Assembly: GCF_000355675.1 (NCBI RefSeq)
Contig: NC_020888.1
Location: 2,064,883-2,128,882 of the forward strand
DNA from: Thalassolituus oleivorans MIL-1
GTDB lineage: Bacteria; Pseudomonadota; Gammaproteobacteria; Pseudomonadales; Oceanobacteraceae
DNA: 64,000 bases
Direction of reading: 5' to 3'
Part shown: piece by piece, positions 45,796-55,020 of the stretch
Position numbering within the stretch: the stretch's first letter is position 1
Layout: every line of letters starts with the position of its first letter
Position numbers and translations under genes: made by a program
Notes under the pieces: generated by a model
Told to the model about the DNA's origin: nothing
Database searches by the model: none
Seen by the model: only the letters and a program-made list of their open reading frames with translations

Positions 45796-48213
45796 TCAGG
45801 CGATTTTATTGTAGGCTTTAGCCCATTCAATAAAGCGTTCATACACTAGCGAGCGACTAAAATAATAGCCCTGAATACATCCACACCCCATGTCTCTCAG
45901 CATATTAAGCTGCGCTTCGTTCTCTACGCCCTCTGCCGTCACTTGCATATCTAACACTTTGCATAAGGCAAGAATCGCTCGACAAATTTCTATGTCACTT
46001 TCGTCGTTAGGTAAATCTTTCACGAAAGAACGGTCTATCTTAACTCTGTCTATCGGTAAGTGTTTTAAGCGACTTAATGATGAATATCCAGTACCAAAAT
46101 CGTCAATAGCCAAACGTACCCCGAGCGTTCGAAGCTGGTCTAGCTGATTTCTTACTCTATCGTTTGACTGCAAAGCACTCTCAGTAATCTCCAATTCAAG
46201 ACTTGATACATCGAGATCGTATTTCTTCAATGCGGCTGCAACGATGTTACAAAATGACGTATCACACAATTGACGAACCGAGACATTCACGGCAACCGAA
46301 ACATCTTTAATTCCAGCATCAAGCCAGCCTCGAATTGCTCGACAACTTTCCTGTAATACCCAAGCACCAATATTAATGATCATGTCACTTTGCTCAGCAA
46401 TCGGTATAAACCGATCTGGCGGAATCATGCCTAACTCGGGATGGTACCAACGACACAAAGCCTCTGCACCACGCACACGTTGATTATCAATATCAATAAG
46501 TGGTTGGTATTCAACAGTCAATTCATGGTTATTCAACGCCTGTTTTAAATGGCGCTCTATACGCAATCTTTCGCCCGACTCCATCGCCAAGACGAAATCG
46601 TAAAAACAGATTCTATTTTTACCTTGGTGCTTAGCTTCAAACAACGCTGTATCGGCTGCGCGCAGTAATTCATCAAAATCTTTAATTGATGGTTTTGATA
46701 TCGCCACGCCTATACTGACGGAGACTTCTACCGTTTCACGATTTAACTCAATGGGCGCTTGCACCGCACGCAATAACTTCTGCGCCATTTTCCGCAATCC
46801 TACTTCGCTTTCGATATCTTGAACAACAATAACGAACTCATCACCGCCAATACGAGTAACGATATCGCCTTCGCGCACAGAATCCTGAAAACGCTGCGCC
46901 AATATTTGTAATAATCGATCACCTTCAGAGTGTCCTAATGTGTCGTTAACTACTTTGAATCCATCTAAATCCATATAAAGTACAGCAACGGATGAGCGAC
47001 TATCGTCGCGTCTCTCCATTGCATCTTCTAACACTCGTTCCATATGTACGCGGTTACCAAGGCCCGTCAAGGCATCTAAGTAAGCCATTCTCGCAAGATT
47101 TTTTTCTGCTCGACGTAGTTCAGAAATATCAGAAAAAGTGAATACATAGTTGGTTAAATGACCAACTTCGTCGTAAACCGAACAGACATGTTCCCAAGCG
47201 GGAAATCTATGGCCACTTTTAGTGCTGCAACCAATTTCTCCGCTCCAGAAATTTTTACCTTCGTCGTGCAGTCGCGGGTAAAATTGGTCGCTATGCCGGC
47301 GGGCGTGAAGGAAGTCGTCAGGATCTAATCCTTTAACCTCACTTAATTCATAGCCAGTAATTTCTTCAAATGCAGGATTAACAGAAATAATTTTCCGGCC
47401 ACCGTCGGTGATAACAATTCCCTCAGATGTACAATTAAAAACAGCACTTGCTTGGCGAAGTTTCTCATCCGCCTTATATCTATCATCGACATCTTGCGCA
47501 ACACCGACTACGCGACAATTGTTGTCAGACCAGAGAAATAAATTAGCAAATAACTCTACTCTGCGGTATTCACTTTGCTGCGACTTACGCATACGAATGA
47601 TACGACTAAAATGAGCGGAGTTTTCTACATCCTGCTGAACAGCAATACGATCCTCAGGGTGGATATGTTCCAAAAGCATATCCAACGGCTGGGAAATGAC
47701 ACCTGGAGGATCAACAGCAACCAATTGAGCGGTATTAGTCGTATTCAACGTCGATGGCGACTGCCACTCCCAAACACTCATGTGCGCTGCATCAAGAGCC
47801 AAACGTAAACGTTGTTCGGACAAGCGGATTTCGATATCAGCATCGTAGCGCGCAAATGCGATACGAATAGTCGCATCCACTTCACGCTTTTCGAATGGCT
47901 TAACTAAATAACCGTACGGCAAGCAGTTGCTCGCAGCATCTAAGCTTCGATTGTCTGTATAAGCAGTAAGGAATACGACCGGCAGCTGCTGCTTTTCAAC
48001 AATAATACGCGCGGCTTCTGTTCCTAACATAGGGGTATTTAAATGAATATCCATGAGCACTAAATCAGGTTTTAATTGCTGCGCCATTTCTATTGCATTT
48101 TCGCCATTCGCCGCCGAACCGACGACGATATAACCCAAATCGACAAGCGTTAATTCTAAATCTAGGGCTGTTATCTTCTCGTCTTCGACAATTAATATTT
48201 TTCGATGCTTCAT
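45796..48213 (-). CDS. Response regulator with PAS-PAS-GGDEF-EAL
   Basis: This 805-residue protein has REC (about 1-120, VEDEKITAL, Asp in LVLMDIHLN, Lys in YLVKPFEK), PAS (about 125-240), PAS-PAC (245-365), GGDEF (about 370-535, GGDEF intact) and EAL (about 545-800, AEALCRW with ELEITESAL and DDFGTGYSSL). Both enzymatic motifs look intact, so it could make or break cyclic di-GMP. The start ATG overlaps the stop of the upstream HisKA_2 kinase (ATGA), implying that the kinase controls this protein. It lacks a membrane segment. Confidence 0.93.
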   Translation of the reverse strand: MKHRKILIVEDEKITALDLELTLVDLGYIVVGSAANGENAIEMAQQLKPDLVLMDIHLNTPMLGTEAARIIVEKQQLPVVFLTAYTDNRSLDAASNCLPYGYLVKPFEKREVDATIRIAFARYDADIEIRLSEQRLRLALDAAHMSVWEWQSPSTLNTTNTAQLVAVDPPGVISQPLDMLLEHIHPEDRIAVQQDVENSAHFSRIIRMRKSQQSEYRRVELFANLFLWSDNNCRVVGVAQDVDDRYKADEKLRQASAVFNCTSEGIVITDGGRKIISVNPAFEEITGYELSEVKGLDPDDFLHARRHSDQFYPRLHDEGKNFWSGEIGCSTKSGHRFPAWEHVCSVYDEVGHLTNYVFTFSDISELRRAEKNLARMAYLDALTGLGNRVHMERVLEDAMERRDDSRSSVAVLYMDLDGFKVVNDTLGHSEGDRLLQILAQRFQDSVREGDIVTRIGGDEFVIVVQDIESEVGLRKMAQKLLRAVQAPIELNRETVEVSVSIGVAISKPSIKDFDELLRAADTALFEAKHQGKNRICFYDFVLAMESGERLRIERHLKQALNNHELTVEYQPLIDIDNQRVRGAEALCRWYHPELGMIPPDRFIPIAEQSDMIINIGAWVLQESCRAIRGWLDAGIKDVSVAVNVSVRQLCDTSFCNIVAAALKKYDLDVSSLELEITESALQSNDRVRNQLDQLRTLGVRLAIDDFGTGYSSLSRLKHLPIDRVKIDRSFVKDLPNDESDIEICRAILALCKVLDMQVTAEGVENEAQLNMLRDMGCGCIQGYYFSRSLVYERFIEWAKAYNKIA

Positions 48214-50054
48214 TCGCTATCTCCCGCGAGCTTCAGCATTAATCGAAAGCCAGTGCCACTAGTATCCAATACTTCAAGAACGCCATCCATTTGATCCACC
48301 AAGCCTGGAATTAGCCGAAACCCCAAAGAGCCGCCAGTGCCAGGGCGACATCCATCCGGCAATCCGACGCCATCATCACTGACTGTTAAAATTGCATTAT
48401 CCCCCTTTCTCTCCATTACTAGATTAATATGTCCGGAATCTCGTCCCACAAACGCATGTTTAACAGCATTAGTGACCAATTCATTAACCAGTAAACCGAA
48501 GGGTAAGGCGTGCTCTAAGCTTAAGAAACATGATTCATTATTAGACTCTACAGTCATAGTAATTCGATGAAATGCATTAGAATAACTACGACGTAACAAA
48601 TCACTTAAGCGCTGTAAATAGGCAACGGACTCAACCCTATCAAAATTCTTTTGCTCGTACAGAAGCTGATGAATAAGCGCCATCGCTTTAATTCGACTTT
48701 GACTTTCCTCAAAATGAATTTTAGCTTCCTCAGGCACACTCCGCGCTTGCAAACTAAGTAAACTCGATACAACTTGTAGATTATTTTTCACGCGATGGTG
48801 AACTTCATTTAATAGTGACGTTTTTTCAGTCAGCGCTCGAATTAAATTTTTCTGTATATCTTTTTGAATCGTGATATCCATAACAGTCGCTAAAATTCGA
48901 GTTCCTCCTTCGAACGATAACGGTGTTAATCCAATCTCTACAGGAAATAAATCGCCTTTTTTGGTCTTAGCGTAGAGTTCTTGCATTGATGCCATACCGC
49001 GAGCCTGGGGCGCCGCTTGGTAGCCTTCGCGTAAGGCGCTATGATGATCTCGGATGCTGTCGGGAACTAAACTTTCAATCGTTAATTGATAGAATTCCTT
49101 TTTGCTATAACCGAACATACTCGCTGCGCGGCTATTGGCCAGCAGGATACTGCCATTTTCGTCGATCATAATTAATCCATCAGCTGTGGATTCCACCACC
49201 CGACGAAAGCGCTCCTCGCTGTAGCGGAGTTTCTGCTCACTTACTACCCGCGCGGAGACATCATTTCCTGATGGAATTAAATGCGTAATTTCACCTTGTG
49301 CATTCCGTAAAGGAGACAACATAAAATCAATCGTCATTCGACTATCACCAGCCATCCTAACGACAACATCATAGCGAACGACATTTCCAGCTCTTGCGCT
49401 TTCTAAGGCATCACGAAGCTGTCGTTGAATATCAGGATCGTAATTCCACCAATAGCAATCCCAAAACTTCTTACCACAAACGTCATCGATAGAAATACCA
49501 GCAGCTTCAAGAGGTGACTTATTGACATCGATAACAGTGCCATCTGGAGTCAACATACCGACAAAGGTGAATAGACCGTCTAGTACGCGACGTACGAGTT
49601 CATCAGATTCCTTCTTAGCTTGTGCCAACTCATGCTCGATCGTTCTATTTACGGCGATAGCCAATATACCGACGGTATTGCCGGAGTCGTCATTGATAGG
49701 CAGATACGATGCTTTCCAAACACCGATTCTACCTAAAGTACTAGGTGTTTCGCCTTTAATCTCGATATCAACCAAGCTTTCGCCAGTAGTAAGCACTGCT
49801 TGCAAAGCGGGAACAACGATTGGAGCGAGCTTCGGCAGAATCTCACTAACAGAACGGCCGATATGGCCTTCGACTGACACACCATTAAATTGCGCTAAGG
49901 TTGCATTAATAGCGCGATAGCAAAGATCAGAATCAAGAATCGCGACACCCATATCAGAATGATGCAGAAATGTATCGAACGCTCCGGATTTCAGCGCTAA
50001 AAAACGAGAGTCTGCGGTCTCTTCCGGCCGACTATTACCGCGAGTTACTTCCAT
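48210..50054 (-). CDS. PAS-containing HisKA_2/HWE-type sensor kinase
   Basis: This 614-residue soluble kinase has three PAS regions (about 20-140, 150-265 and 275-390) and a HisKA_2-type dimerisation domain with the phosphoryl His in NEVHHRVKNNLQ (about 425). The HATPase ends GTGFRLMLKL. HisKA_2 kinases are often linked to single-domain or c-di-GMP regulators, as here, where the gene overlaps the response regulator by four bases. ATG 50054 has GGGGAGAAC immediately upstream, so the longer frame from 50087 is rejected. The signal is unknown; no transmembrane part is present. Confidence 0.93.
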   Translation of the reverse strand: MEVTRGNSRPEETADSRFLALKSGAFDTFLHHSDMGVAILDSDLCYRAINATLAQFNGVSVEGHIGRSVSEILPKLAPIVVPALQAVLTTGESLVDIEIKGETPSTLGRIGVWKASYLPINDDSGNTVGILAIAVNRTIEHELAQAKKESDELVRRVLDGLFTFVGMLTPDGTVIDVNKSPLEAAGISIDDVCGKKFWDCYWWNYDPDIQRQLRDALESARAGNVVRYDVVVRMAGDSRMTIDFMLSPLRNAQGEITHLIPSGNDVSARVVSEQKLRYSEERFRRVVESTADGLIMIDENGSILLANSRAASMFGYSKKEFYQLTIESLVPDSIRDHHSALREGYQAAPQARGMASMQELYAKTKKGDLFPVEIGLTPLSFEGGTRILATVMDITIQKDIQKNLIRALTEKTSLLNEVHHRVKNNLQVVSSLLSLQARSVPEEAKIHFEESQSRIKAMALIHQLLYEQKNFDRVESVAYLQRLSDLLRRSYSNAFHRITMTVESNNESCFLSLEHALPFGLLVNELVTNAVKHAFVGRDSGHINLVMERKGDNAILTVSDDGVGLPDGCRPGTGGSLGFRLIPGLVDQMDGVLEVLDTSGTGFRLMLKLAGDSE

Positions 50055-50151
50055 GTTCTCCCCTTCTATTCTGACCCGTCTGCACAAAGTATAGTCAACA
50101 TTTATGAGGCGTTAAGGCTATCCCTCTATTAACAGCCGTATCAGTAGATTC

Positions 50152-51192
50152 TCACGTTATTTCGGAAGATGGCGACACCGCAAAGATTTTTCGCCGCACC
50201 TGATTCCTATACACTCCGGGGGTTACTCCAGCCCAACGCTGAAATACCCGCCCAAAGTGGCTAGCGTCACTGAAGCCCAATTGGCTAGCAATATCAGCTA
50301 AACCTAAGTTACTGTTTTGCAGCCAGTCCCTGGCAGCCATACAACGTAGCCTTTGTTGATAGCGTACTGGTGTTTCTCCTGTAACCATGACGAACCGGCG
50401 ACTAAACTGGCGCACGCTCAGATCAGCCAAAGATGCCAAAAGAGGTAGGCTTAATACTTCGTTCATATTTTGGTGTAACCAGCTTTGGGCCAAAGCTATC
50501 GCCTCATCGGCATGCTGCATAGCCAAGTCCGCTTGAAACACGCGCTTCTCAAACGGATTTCTTACTTCAGGGGAAAACTGCTGCTCAACCTGTAAAGCTA
50601 AATCGCGGCCGTAATTCAAGCCAATCAAATGAATAATAAGATCCGCCCCCGAATTAATGCTTGCTGCGCAAAAAATACGCCCAGCTTGGGTGAGTAAATG
50701 ATCATGCTGCCATTTAACCTTAGGGAACATCGCGGTAAAGGCCGCCAAAGAGTGCCAGTGCGTGGTCGCTGGTAAGCCATTCAACAACCCGGCTTTTGCT
50801 GGTAGCCAAACGCCAGAACCAATCGCAACGATAGTTGCTCCTTGCTGAAATCGAGTTATCAGCCAATCCAGTAGGGGCTTAGCATTCGTTAGGTACTTTT
50901 CGGGCTGCCGCCACAAGGCTGGGATAATAATCACGTCGGTGTCTGCGATATCCAAGACTGAGCGCTGTCCTTCCAACACCAGCCCGCCAAGCGGTTGTGG
51001 TTGCTCGCCTGTTACAGAGTACTGCCCGACCTCGGTCACAAAGTTTGCTTGCCTACGAGTCGATGTTCGCAACCTTAGCCTTGCTCTTAATGCCTCGAGC
51101 ATTTCTAGAGGCATAGCAATACTCGATAGCAACATCGCTTCAAGCTGCAGCAGAGTAACGTGCTTTAGCGGAATTGGAGCATCGGCAGTCAT
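50152..51192 (-). CDS. GlxA-type transcription regulator (PfpI-like plus AraC HTH)
   Basis: This 346-residue regulator has an N-terminal class I glutamine amidotransferase-like domain (about 10-210; the elbow Cys is replaced, GSGVWLPAKAG, so it senses rather than cleaves) and a C-terminal AraC double HTH (about 235-335, LADIASQLGFSDASHFGRVFQRW). It lies divergently from the FabY-like gene, with 151 bases between, so control of that gene is likely but unproven. Several GlxA-type regulators respond to amino acid-like compounds; the ligand here is unknown. Confidence 0.9.
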   Translation of the reverse strand: MTADAPIPLKHVTLLQLEAMLLSSIAMPLEMLEALRARLRLRTSTRRQANFVTEVGQYSVTGEQPQPLGGLVLEGQRSVLDIADTDVIIIPALWRQPEKYLTNAKPLLDWLITRFQQGATIVAIGSGVWLPAKAGLLNGLPATTHWHSLAAFTAMFPKVKWQHDHLLTQAGRIFCAASINSGADLIIHLIGLNYGRDLALQVEQQFSPEVRNPFEKRVFQADLAMQHADEAIALAQSWLHQNMNEVLSLPLLASLADLSVRQFSRRFVMVTGETPVRYQQRLRCMAARDWLQNSNLGLADIASQLGFSDASHFGRVFQRWAGVTPGVYRNQVRRKIFAVSPSSEIT

Positions 51193-51343
51193 CTGTGATT
51201 ATTCCTTAATACTATTGATCTAAAAGCAACTGAGCACTGGCTAAAACGTACCATAAAACGACCTTATCTTTCTATTTAGCAAATTTAAAGCACCCTAAAC
51301 TAGATCAATACAATCTGACTTATTCGACAGCGAGGCCCGCGTT

Positions 51344-53062
51344 ATGTCTACCCACCATGAAGATGTCGTTATTGCAGGCTTTGGCGGTATTAACGCCGCT
51401 GGCCGCTCATCAGGCCATCAAGCATTTCGACGTGTGGTATACGACGCCCTAAGCCCTGAACTAAAACAACAAACCCTTGCCGAACTGGCAACCCTGACAA
51501 GCTCTCCTGCAAATGAAAACCTACTTCAACACTCTTGCGTGCGCGCCTGGGATAACATTAGCTGGGACGCCAATGCGATGCCGTTTAACCAACCGTTTAC
51601 CGACGCTGAGGGCAACCCATGTTTCCGTATCACCAGTAAACGCAGTGACGTTCAAAGCGGCGGCCAGTTACCCAAAGGCTTTGATCCTTCTAGCCTCTAC
51701 CCCGCACGTCATCATCCTCGCGGATTACAAATGGCACTGTATGCCGCCGCTGATGCACTCGGTTGTTCAGGGATAACGGTTGAAGATATTAAGCATCACC
51801 TCAGCCCTGACCAAATTGCCGTGTATTGCGGGTCAGCGGCTGGTCAGCTTGATCCAGAAGGCTTCGGCGGTATGCTCAGCGCCGCACATTTAGGCCAACG
51901 CAACTCGTCGCGCCAATTGCCCTTAGGCATGAGCAGCATGCCAGCAGACTTTATTAATGCGTATATTCTTGGCAACGCGGGCGCTACAGGCAGCAGCAAT
52001 GGTGCTTGTGCGAGCTTTTTATACAATTTACGCATGGGTCTGGATGATATTCGCAGCAAACGCCGCCGCTTAGTTTTAGTGGGTAATAGTGAAGCGCCAA
52101 TATTACCGGGCATTGTCGAAGGCTTTAATGCCATGACCGCACTCGCAACCGAGCAACGACTGCGTGCCCTCGACGAATTAAGTGAAACTGAAACACCGAA
52201 TTACCAAAAAGCCAGCCGCCCATTCGCCAACAACGCAGGTTTTAGTATCGCTGAGTCGGCTCAGTGTTTTGTGCTTGCCGATAGAGAGTTAGCGCTAGAA
52301 ATGGGTCTAACCATTTACGGCAGCGTTGGTGATGTGTTTATTCATGCTGACGGCCACAAAAATTCAATATCGGCGCCTGGTATCGGCAACTATTTAAGTC
52401 TAGGTAAAGCACTAGCAAGCGCGCAAAAATCATTAGGGGAATATGCTGTAAAAGAACGCAGTTTTATTCATGCCCACGGCAGCAGCACGCCGCACAATCG
52501 CACAACCGAATCAGAACTTTTGTCACGCTGCGCGGGCGCCTTTGGCATAAAGCGCTGGCCTGTCTGCGCAATTAAGGCGCATATCGGACACTCCATTGCC
52601 GCCGCTTCTGCCGACCAATTATTAATGACACTAGGGAGTTGGGAAACAGGCATATTACCGGGAATAACGACGGCTGATGCGATTGCAGAAGATGTAATTC
52701 AAGACAATTTAGATATACGCCTAAGCCATCAACAAGAACGCTCTGAACGGCTAGATCTAGCCTTTATTAACAGCAAAGGTTTTGGCGGCAATAACGCTAC
52801 AGGCTGGGTCTTAAGTGGTCGAGCAACACGAGAGAATATCGAGCAAGCGTTAATACGAGACAATCAACACTATTTATGGAAAGTCTATCTAGATAAAAAC
52901 GAACAGATAAAACAACGGCAAAACGCCTACTTAAATGCGATGCGAGTCAGAAATTTACCACTGCCGTACAAAGATAAAGAACAACAACCACATCCAGAAG
53001 AACTACAACTTAATGCTCGGGGTTTAACATTACCGGGTTGGGATATTCGAGTTGAGTTTTAG
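51344..53062 (+). CDS. fabY: FabY-like beta-ketoacyl synthase
   Basis: This 572-residue condensing enzyme follows the FabY type (AGFGGINAAGRSS at the N-terminus). The nucleophile Cys is in SNGACASFLYNL (about 226), with the catalytic His in IHAHGSSTPHNR (about 383) and KAHIGHSIAAAS (about 417). FabY of Pseudomonas starts fatty acid synthesis by joining acetyl-CoA to malonyl-ACP. This one is about 60 residues shorter, missing part of the N-terminal region between the first strand and the core. That may mean a paralogue with a different role. It is divergent from a GlxA-type regulator and its stop overlaps the stop of the SDR gene by three bases. Confidence 0.85.
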   Translation: MSTHHEDVVIAGFGGINAAGRSSGHQAFRRVVYDALSPELKQQTLAELATLTSSPANENLLQHSCVRAWDNISWDANAMPFNQPFTDAEGNPCFRITSKRSDVQSGGQLPKGFDPSSLYPARHHPRGLQMALYAAADALGCSGITVEDIKHHLSPDQIAVYCGSAAGQLDPEGFGGMLSAAHLGQRNSSRQLPLGMSSMPADFINAYILGNAGATGSSNGACASFLYNLRMGLDDIRSKRRRLVLVGNSEAPILPGIVEGFNAMTALATEQRLRALDELSETETPNYQKASRPFANNAGFSIAESAQCFVLADRELALEMGLTIYGSVGDVFIHADGHKNSISAPGIGNYLSLGKALASAQKSLGEYAVKERSFIHAHGSSTPHNRTTESELLSRCAGAFGIKRWPVCAIKAHIGHSIAAASADQLLMTLGSWETGILPGITTADAIAEDVIQDNLDIRLSHQQERSERLDLAFINSKGFGGNNATGWVLSGRATRENIEQALIRDNQHYLWKVYLDKNEQIKQRQNAYLNAMRVRNLPLPYKDKEQQPHPEELQLNARGLTLPGWDIRVEF

Positions 53063-53766
53063 AAGGGTAGCACCGAGCCATCCCAGTGTAAAAAGTGCCC
53101 GCTTTGAGCCGGCTTTAAGCCCTCCATCACCGCCACCATACGCTCGGCGCTTTGCTCGGGTGTATACAATTTACCTTCAGCTATTCCCGCCTGAAATGGC
53201 TGCGATAACAGGGTGTCGGTCGTGCCAGGATGAACCGCGACAACCACCGACTGAGGACTTTTTCGGCCCCACTCAATCGACAGGTTTTTAACAAACATAT
53301 TCAACGCAGCTTTGCTCATACGGTAGCTGTACCAGCCACCCAAACCATTATCGGTTGCACTGCCGACCATTGCCGATAACGATAACCAACGTAAAGGCTG
53401 ACTGCGAGTCACTAACGGGGCGATCGCTTGTGCTAGATGAACATGACTTAGCACATTCACTGCCATGCTTTGCTGTAACCAGTCGGCAGACATTTGCACT
53501 AAGGTTTTCTCTGGCATATTCCAGCCCGTATGCAAAATACCGGCGCAGCAATACACCGCATCTAGCGACACTTTCGGTGGTAAAACCCGATTTAGAAATT
53601 GCGAAACTTGCGCCACTGATTCAGGACTCGTCAAATCCGCAATGCAGTGAGCAGCACCGACTTCGCCAGCACGACTAACGGTAAACACCGTATGACCGTG
53701 CTCTCGCAATAACGAAACTACGGCTTTACCAATACCACCGGAGGAACCGGCCACAAGAATACGCAT
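53059..53766 (-). CDS. Short-chain dehydrogenase, possibly ketoacyl-reductase-like
   Basis: This 235-residue SDR has an unusual cofactor loop, GSSGGIGKA (residues 7-15), the acid end after beta-2 is SRAGEV, then CCAGIL in place of NNAG, a catalytic Ser in LSLSAMVGS and YRMSK (about 152-156). The stop codon overlaps that of the fabY-like gene, so the pair is tail-to-tail. The 3' end of each transcript runs through the other. Its nearness to a ketoacyl synthase suggests a ketoacyl reductase role, but the short sequence gives no proof. Confidence 0.84.
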   Translation of the reverse strand: MRILVAGSSGGIGKAVVSLLREHGHTVFTVSRAGEVGAAHCIADLTSPESVAQVSQFLNRVLPPKVSLDAVYCCAGILHTGWNMPEKTLVQMSADWLQQSMAVNVLSHVHLAQAIAPLVTRSQPLRWLSLSAMVGSATDNGLGGWYSYRMSKAALNMFVKNLSIEWGRKSPQSVVVAVHPGTTDTLLSQPFQAGIAEGKLYTPEQSAERMVAVMEGLKPAQSGHFLHWDGSVLPF

Positions 53767-53779
53767 ATTTCAGTACCTA

Positions 53780-54178
53780 TTAAAAAGGCACGTCATCATC
53801 AAAATTATCAAATGCTTGCGATGGCGCTGGCGCGCTACCAAATTGCTGACCGCCACCAAATTGACCAGCACTTGCACCTAAGCGTTCAACGCGCCATGCC
53901 TGCAAGCTAGTGAAACACTTCTCTGGTTTACCTGGCGCGTTCCACAAACGACCGCCTAAGTTGAAATGAACGTTCACCTCGTCGCCAATTTGATACTGAT
54001 CCATCAAGGCACATTTATCTTTGATTAGCTCAAGCGCTACATAATTCGGGTAATCGGCATTCTCGCCTTCGCCACTTAACTTAACGACAAACTCGCGCTT
54101 AGTGAAACCATTGTTACCGAAGGTTTTCGTTTCTTCGATAGAGTGAATAATCCCCTGCACTTCAAAACTCTTGGCCAT
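53780..54178 (-). CDS. DUF3127 protein with SSB-like acidic C-terminus
   Basis: This 132-residue protein has one DUF3127 domain (about 1-100, TFGNNGFTKREFVVKL, NFGGRLWN-like end), which has the look of a small OB-type nucleic acid-binding fold. A flexible Gly/Gln/Phe/Ala-rich linker (GQFGGGQQFGSAPAPSQ) leads to the end FDNFDDDVPF. That is nearly the same as the C-terminal tip of SSB (DFDDDIPF in E. coli), which binds many DNA repair and replication proteins. This suggests a second, ssDNA-related factor that can recruit the same partners. It lies 13 bases upstream of the SDR. Genuine SSB is not seen here. Confidence 0.87.
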   Translation of the reverse strand: MAKSFEVQGIIHSIEETKTFGNNGFTKREFVVKLSGEGENADYPNYVALELIKDKCALMDQYQIGDEVNVHFNLGGRLWNAPGKPEKCFTSLQAWRVERLGASAGQFGGGQQFGSAPAPSQAFDNFDDDVPF

Positions 54179-54260
54179 AATGCCCCCTAATAATCGATGC
54201 CAAGATCATACAGGATGTAAGCTCAAAGGGTAGCGTTGCAGAGAATCGAAGCCGCGAAAA

Positions 54261-54827
54261 TCATTTTGGCATGTAAGGAGCGAGTGTAATTTGGCTTTCG
54301 GGACTGATAATGATTTGCTGACCTTCGGCTTTTTCACGGTACCGATCAAGGCGTAGGTGCTGCAACCAATAAATAAGTAATGCAGCTCGGACTCTATAGG
54401 TGCGCTTTTAGCGACCATCCAGTGTGGTATTCATATCATAATCAAGTGCAACTATACGCTGGCGCTCCGGGCTTAGGCGCGGATCGGGTTCGATGTTGAA
54501 TTGCACCTGAGTACCTGTCGTATTTTGCGACAGGTACGGCCGCATTAGTTGCATATATTCGTCGAGCGTACCGCTACAGAAGCTGGGAATAAACTCCTCC
54601 GTTGGTTCATAGCCCTTAATCGCTGGGTTGTATATCAAGCTATCAGGGCACTGTTCTATGTAACTTTGAATGAGTTGACTGGCCGTTGAGCGGTTATCAC
54701 CAAACACGTCGCTCAAATGGTTAACGGTTAAGCGCCCTTCCCATTGGGCTACTAGCTCAATTAGCCGGTAGCTTTGCAGGTTATTGTATTTAACGGCTGG
54801 GGCTTGAAGCAGTGCATCTTCACTCAT
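54261..54827 (-). pseudogene. Decayed WYL-domain transcription regulator
   Basis: The N-terminal HTH part (YRLIELVAQWEGRLTVNHL, DNRSTASQLIQSY, IYNPAIKGYEPTEEF) matches the CapW/BrxR-like WYL family. The central WYL domain is missing: after DEYMQLMRPYL the sequence jumps to the late part NIEPDPRLSPERQRIVALDYDM. A TAA at 54408-54410 stops the frame after LDGR. Reading on in the same frame gives RTYRVRAALLIYWLQHLRLDRYRE and on to TGA at 54261-54263, the normal end of these proteins. So it has lost about 100 residues and carries a stop, and probably makes no functional regulator. A second, intact WYL gene follows upstream. Confidence 0.85.
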
Positions 54828-55020
54828 GGGATCTCCCCTCTTGGTATGTCCTTATTAGGTTCGACAATAAAGGGGGATTGGAGCGGAGTAAATGCATTGT
54901 ACTGTTTGGCGAGATGGGCGAACTCGGTATTACGCCCCTGCCCCGTTACCTTGCTAATGTGCTCAATGCCCATAAAGCATATCAACTGCAACGGTATTAT
55001 TTTCAGCACTTGGATCGCGA

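Noticed and set aside
54206-54418. 70-residue open frame on the minus strand
   Set aside because: The C-terminal WYL-family sequence is read in another frame of the same DNA, which explains the conservation better.
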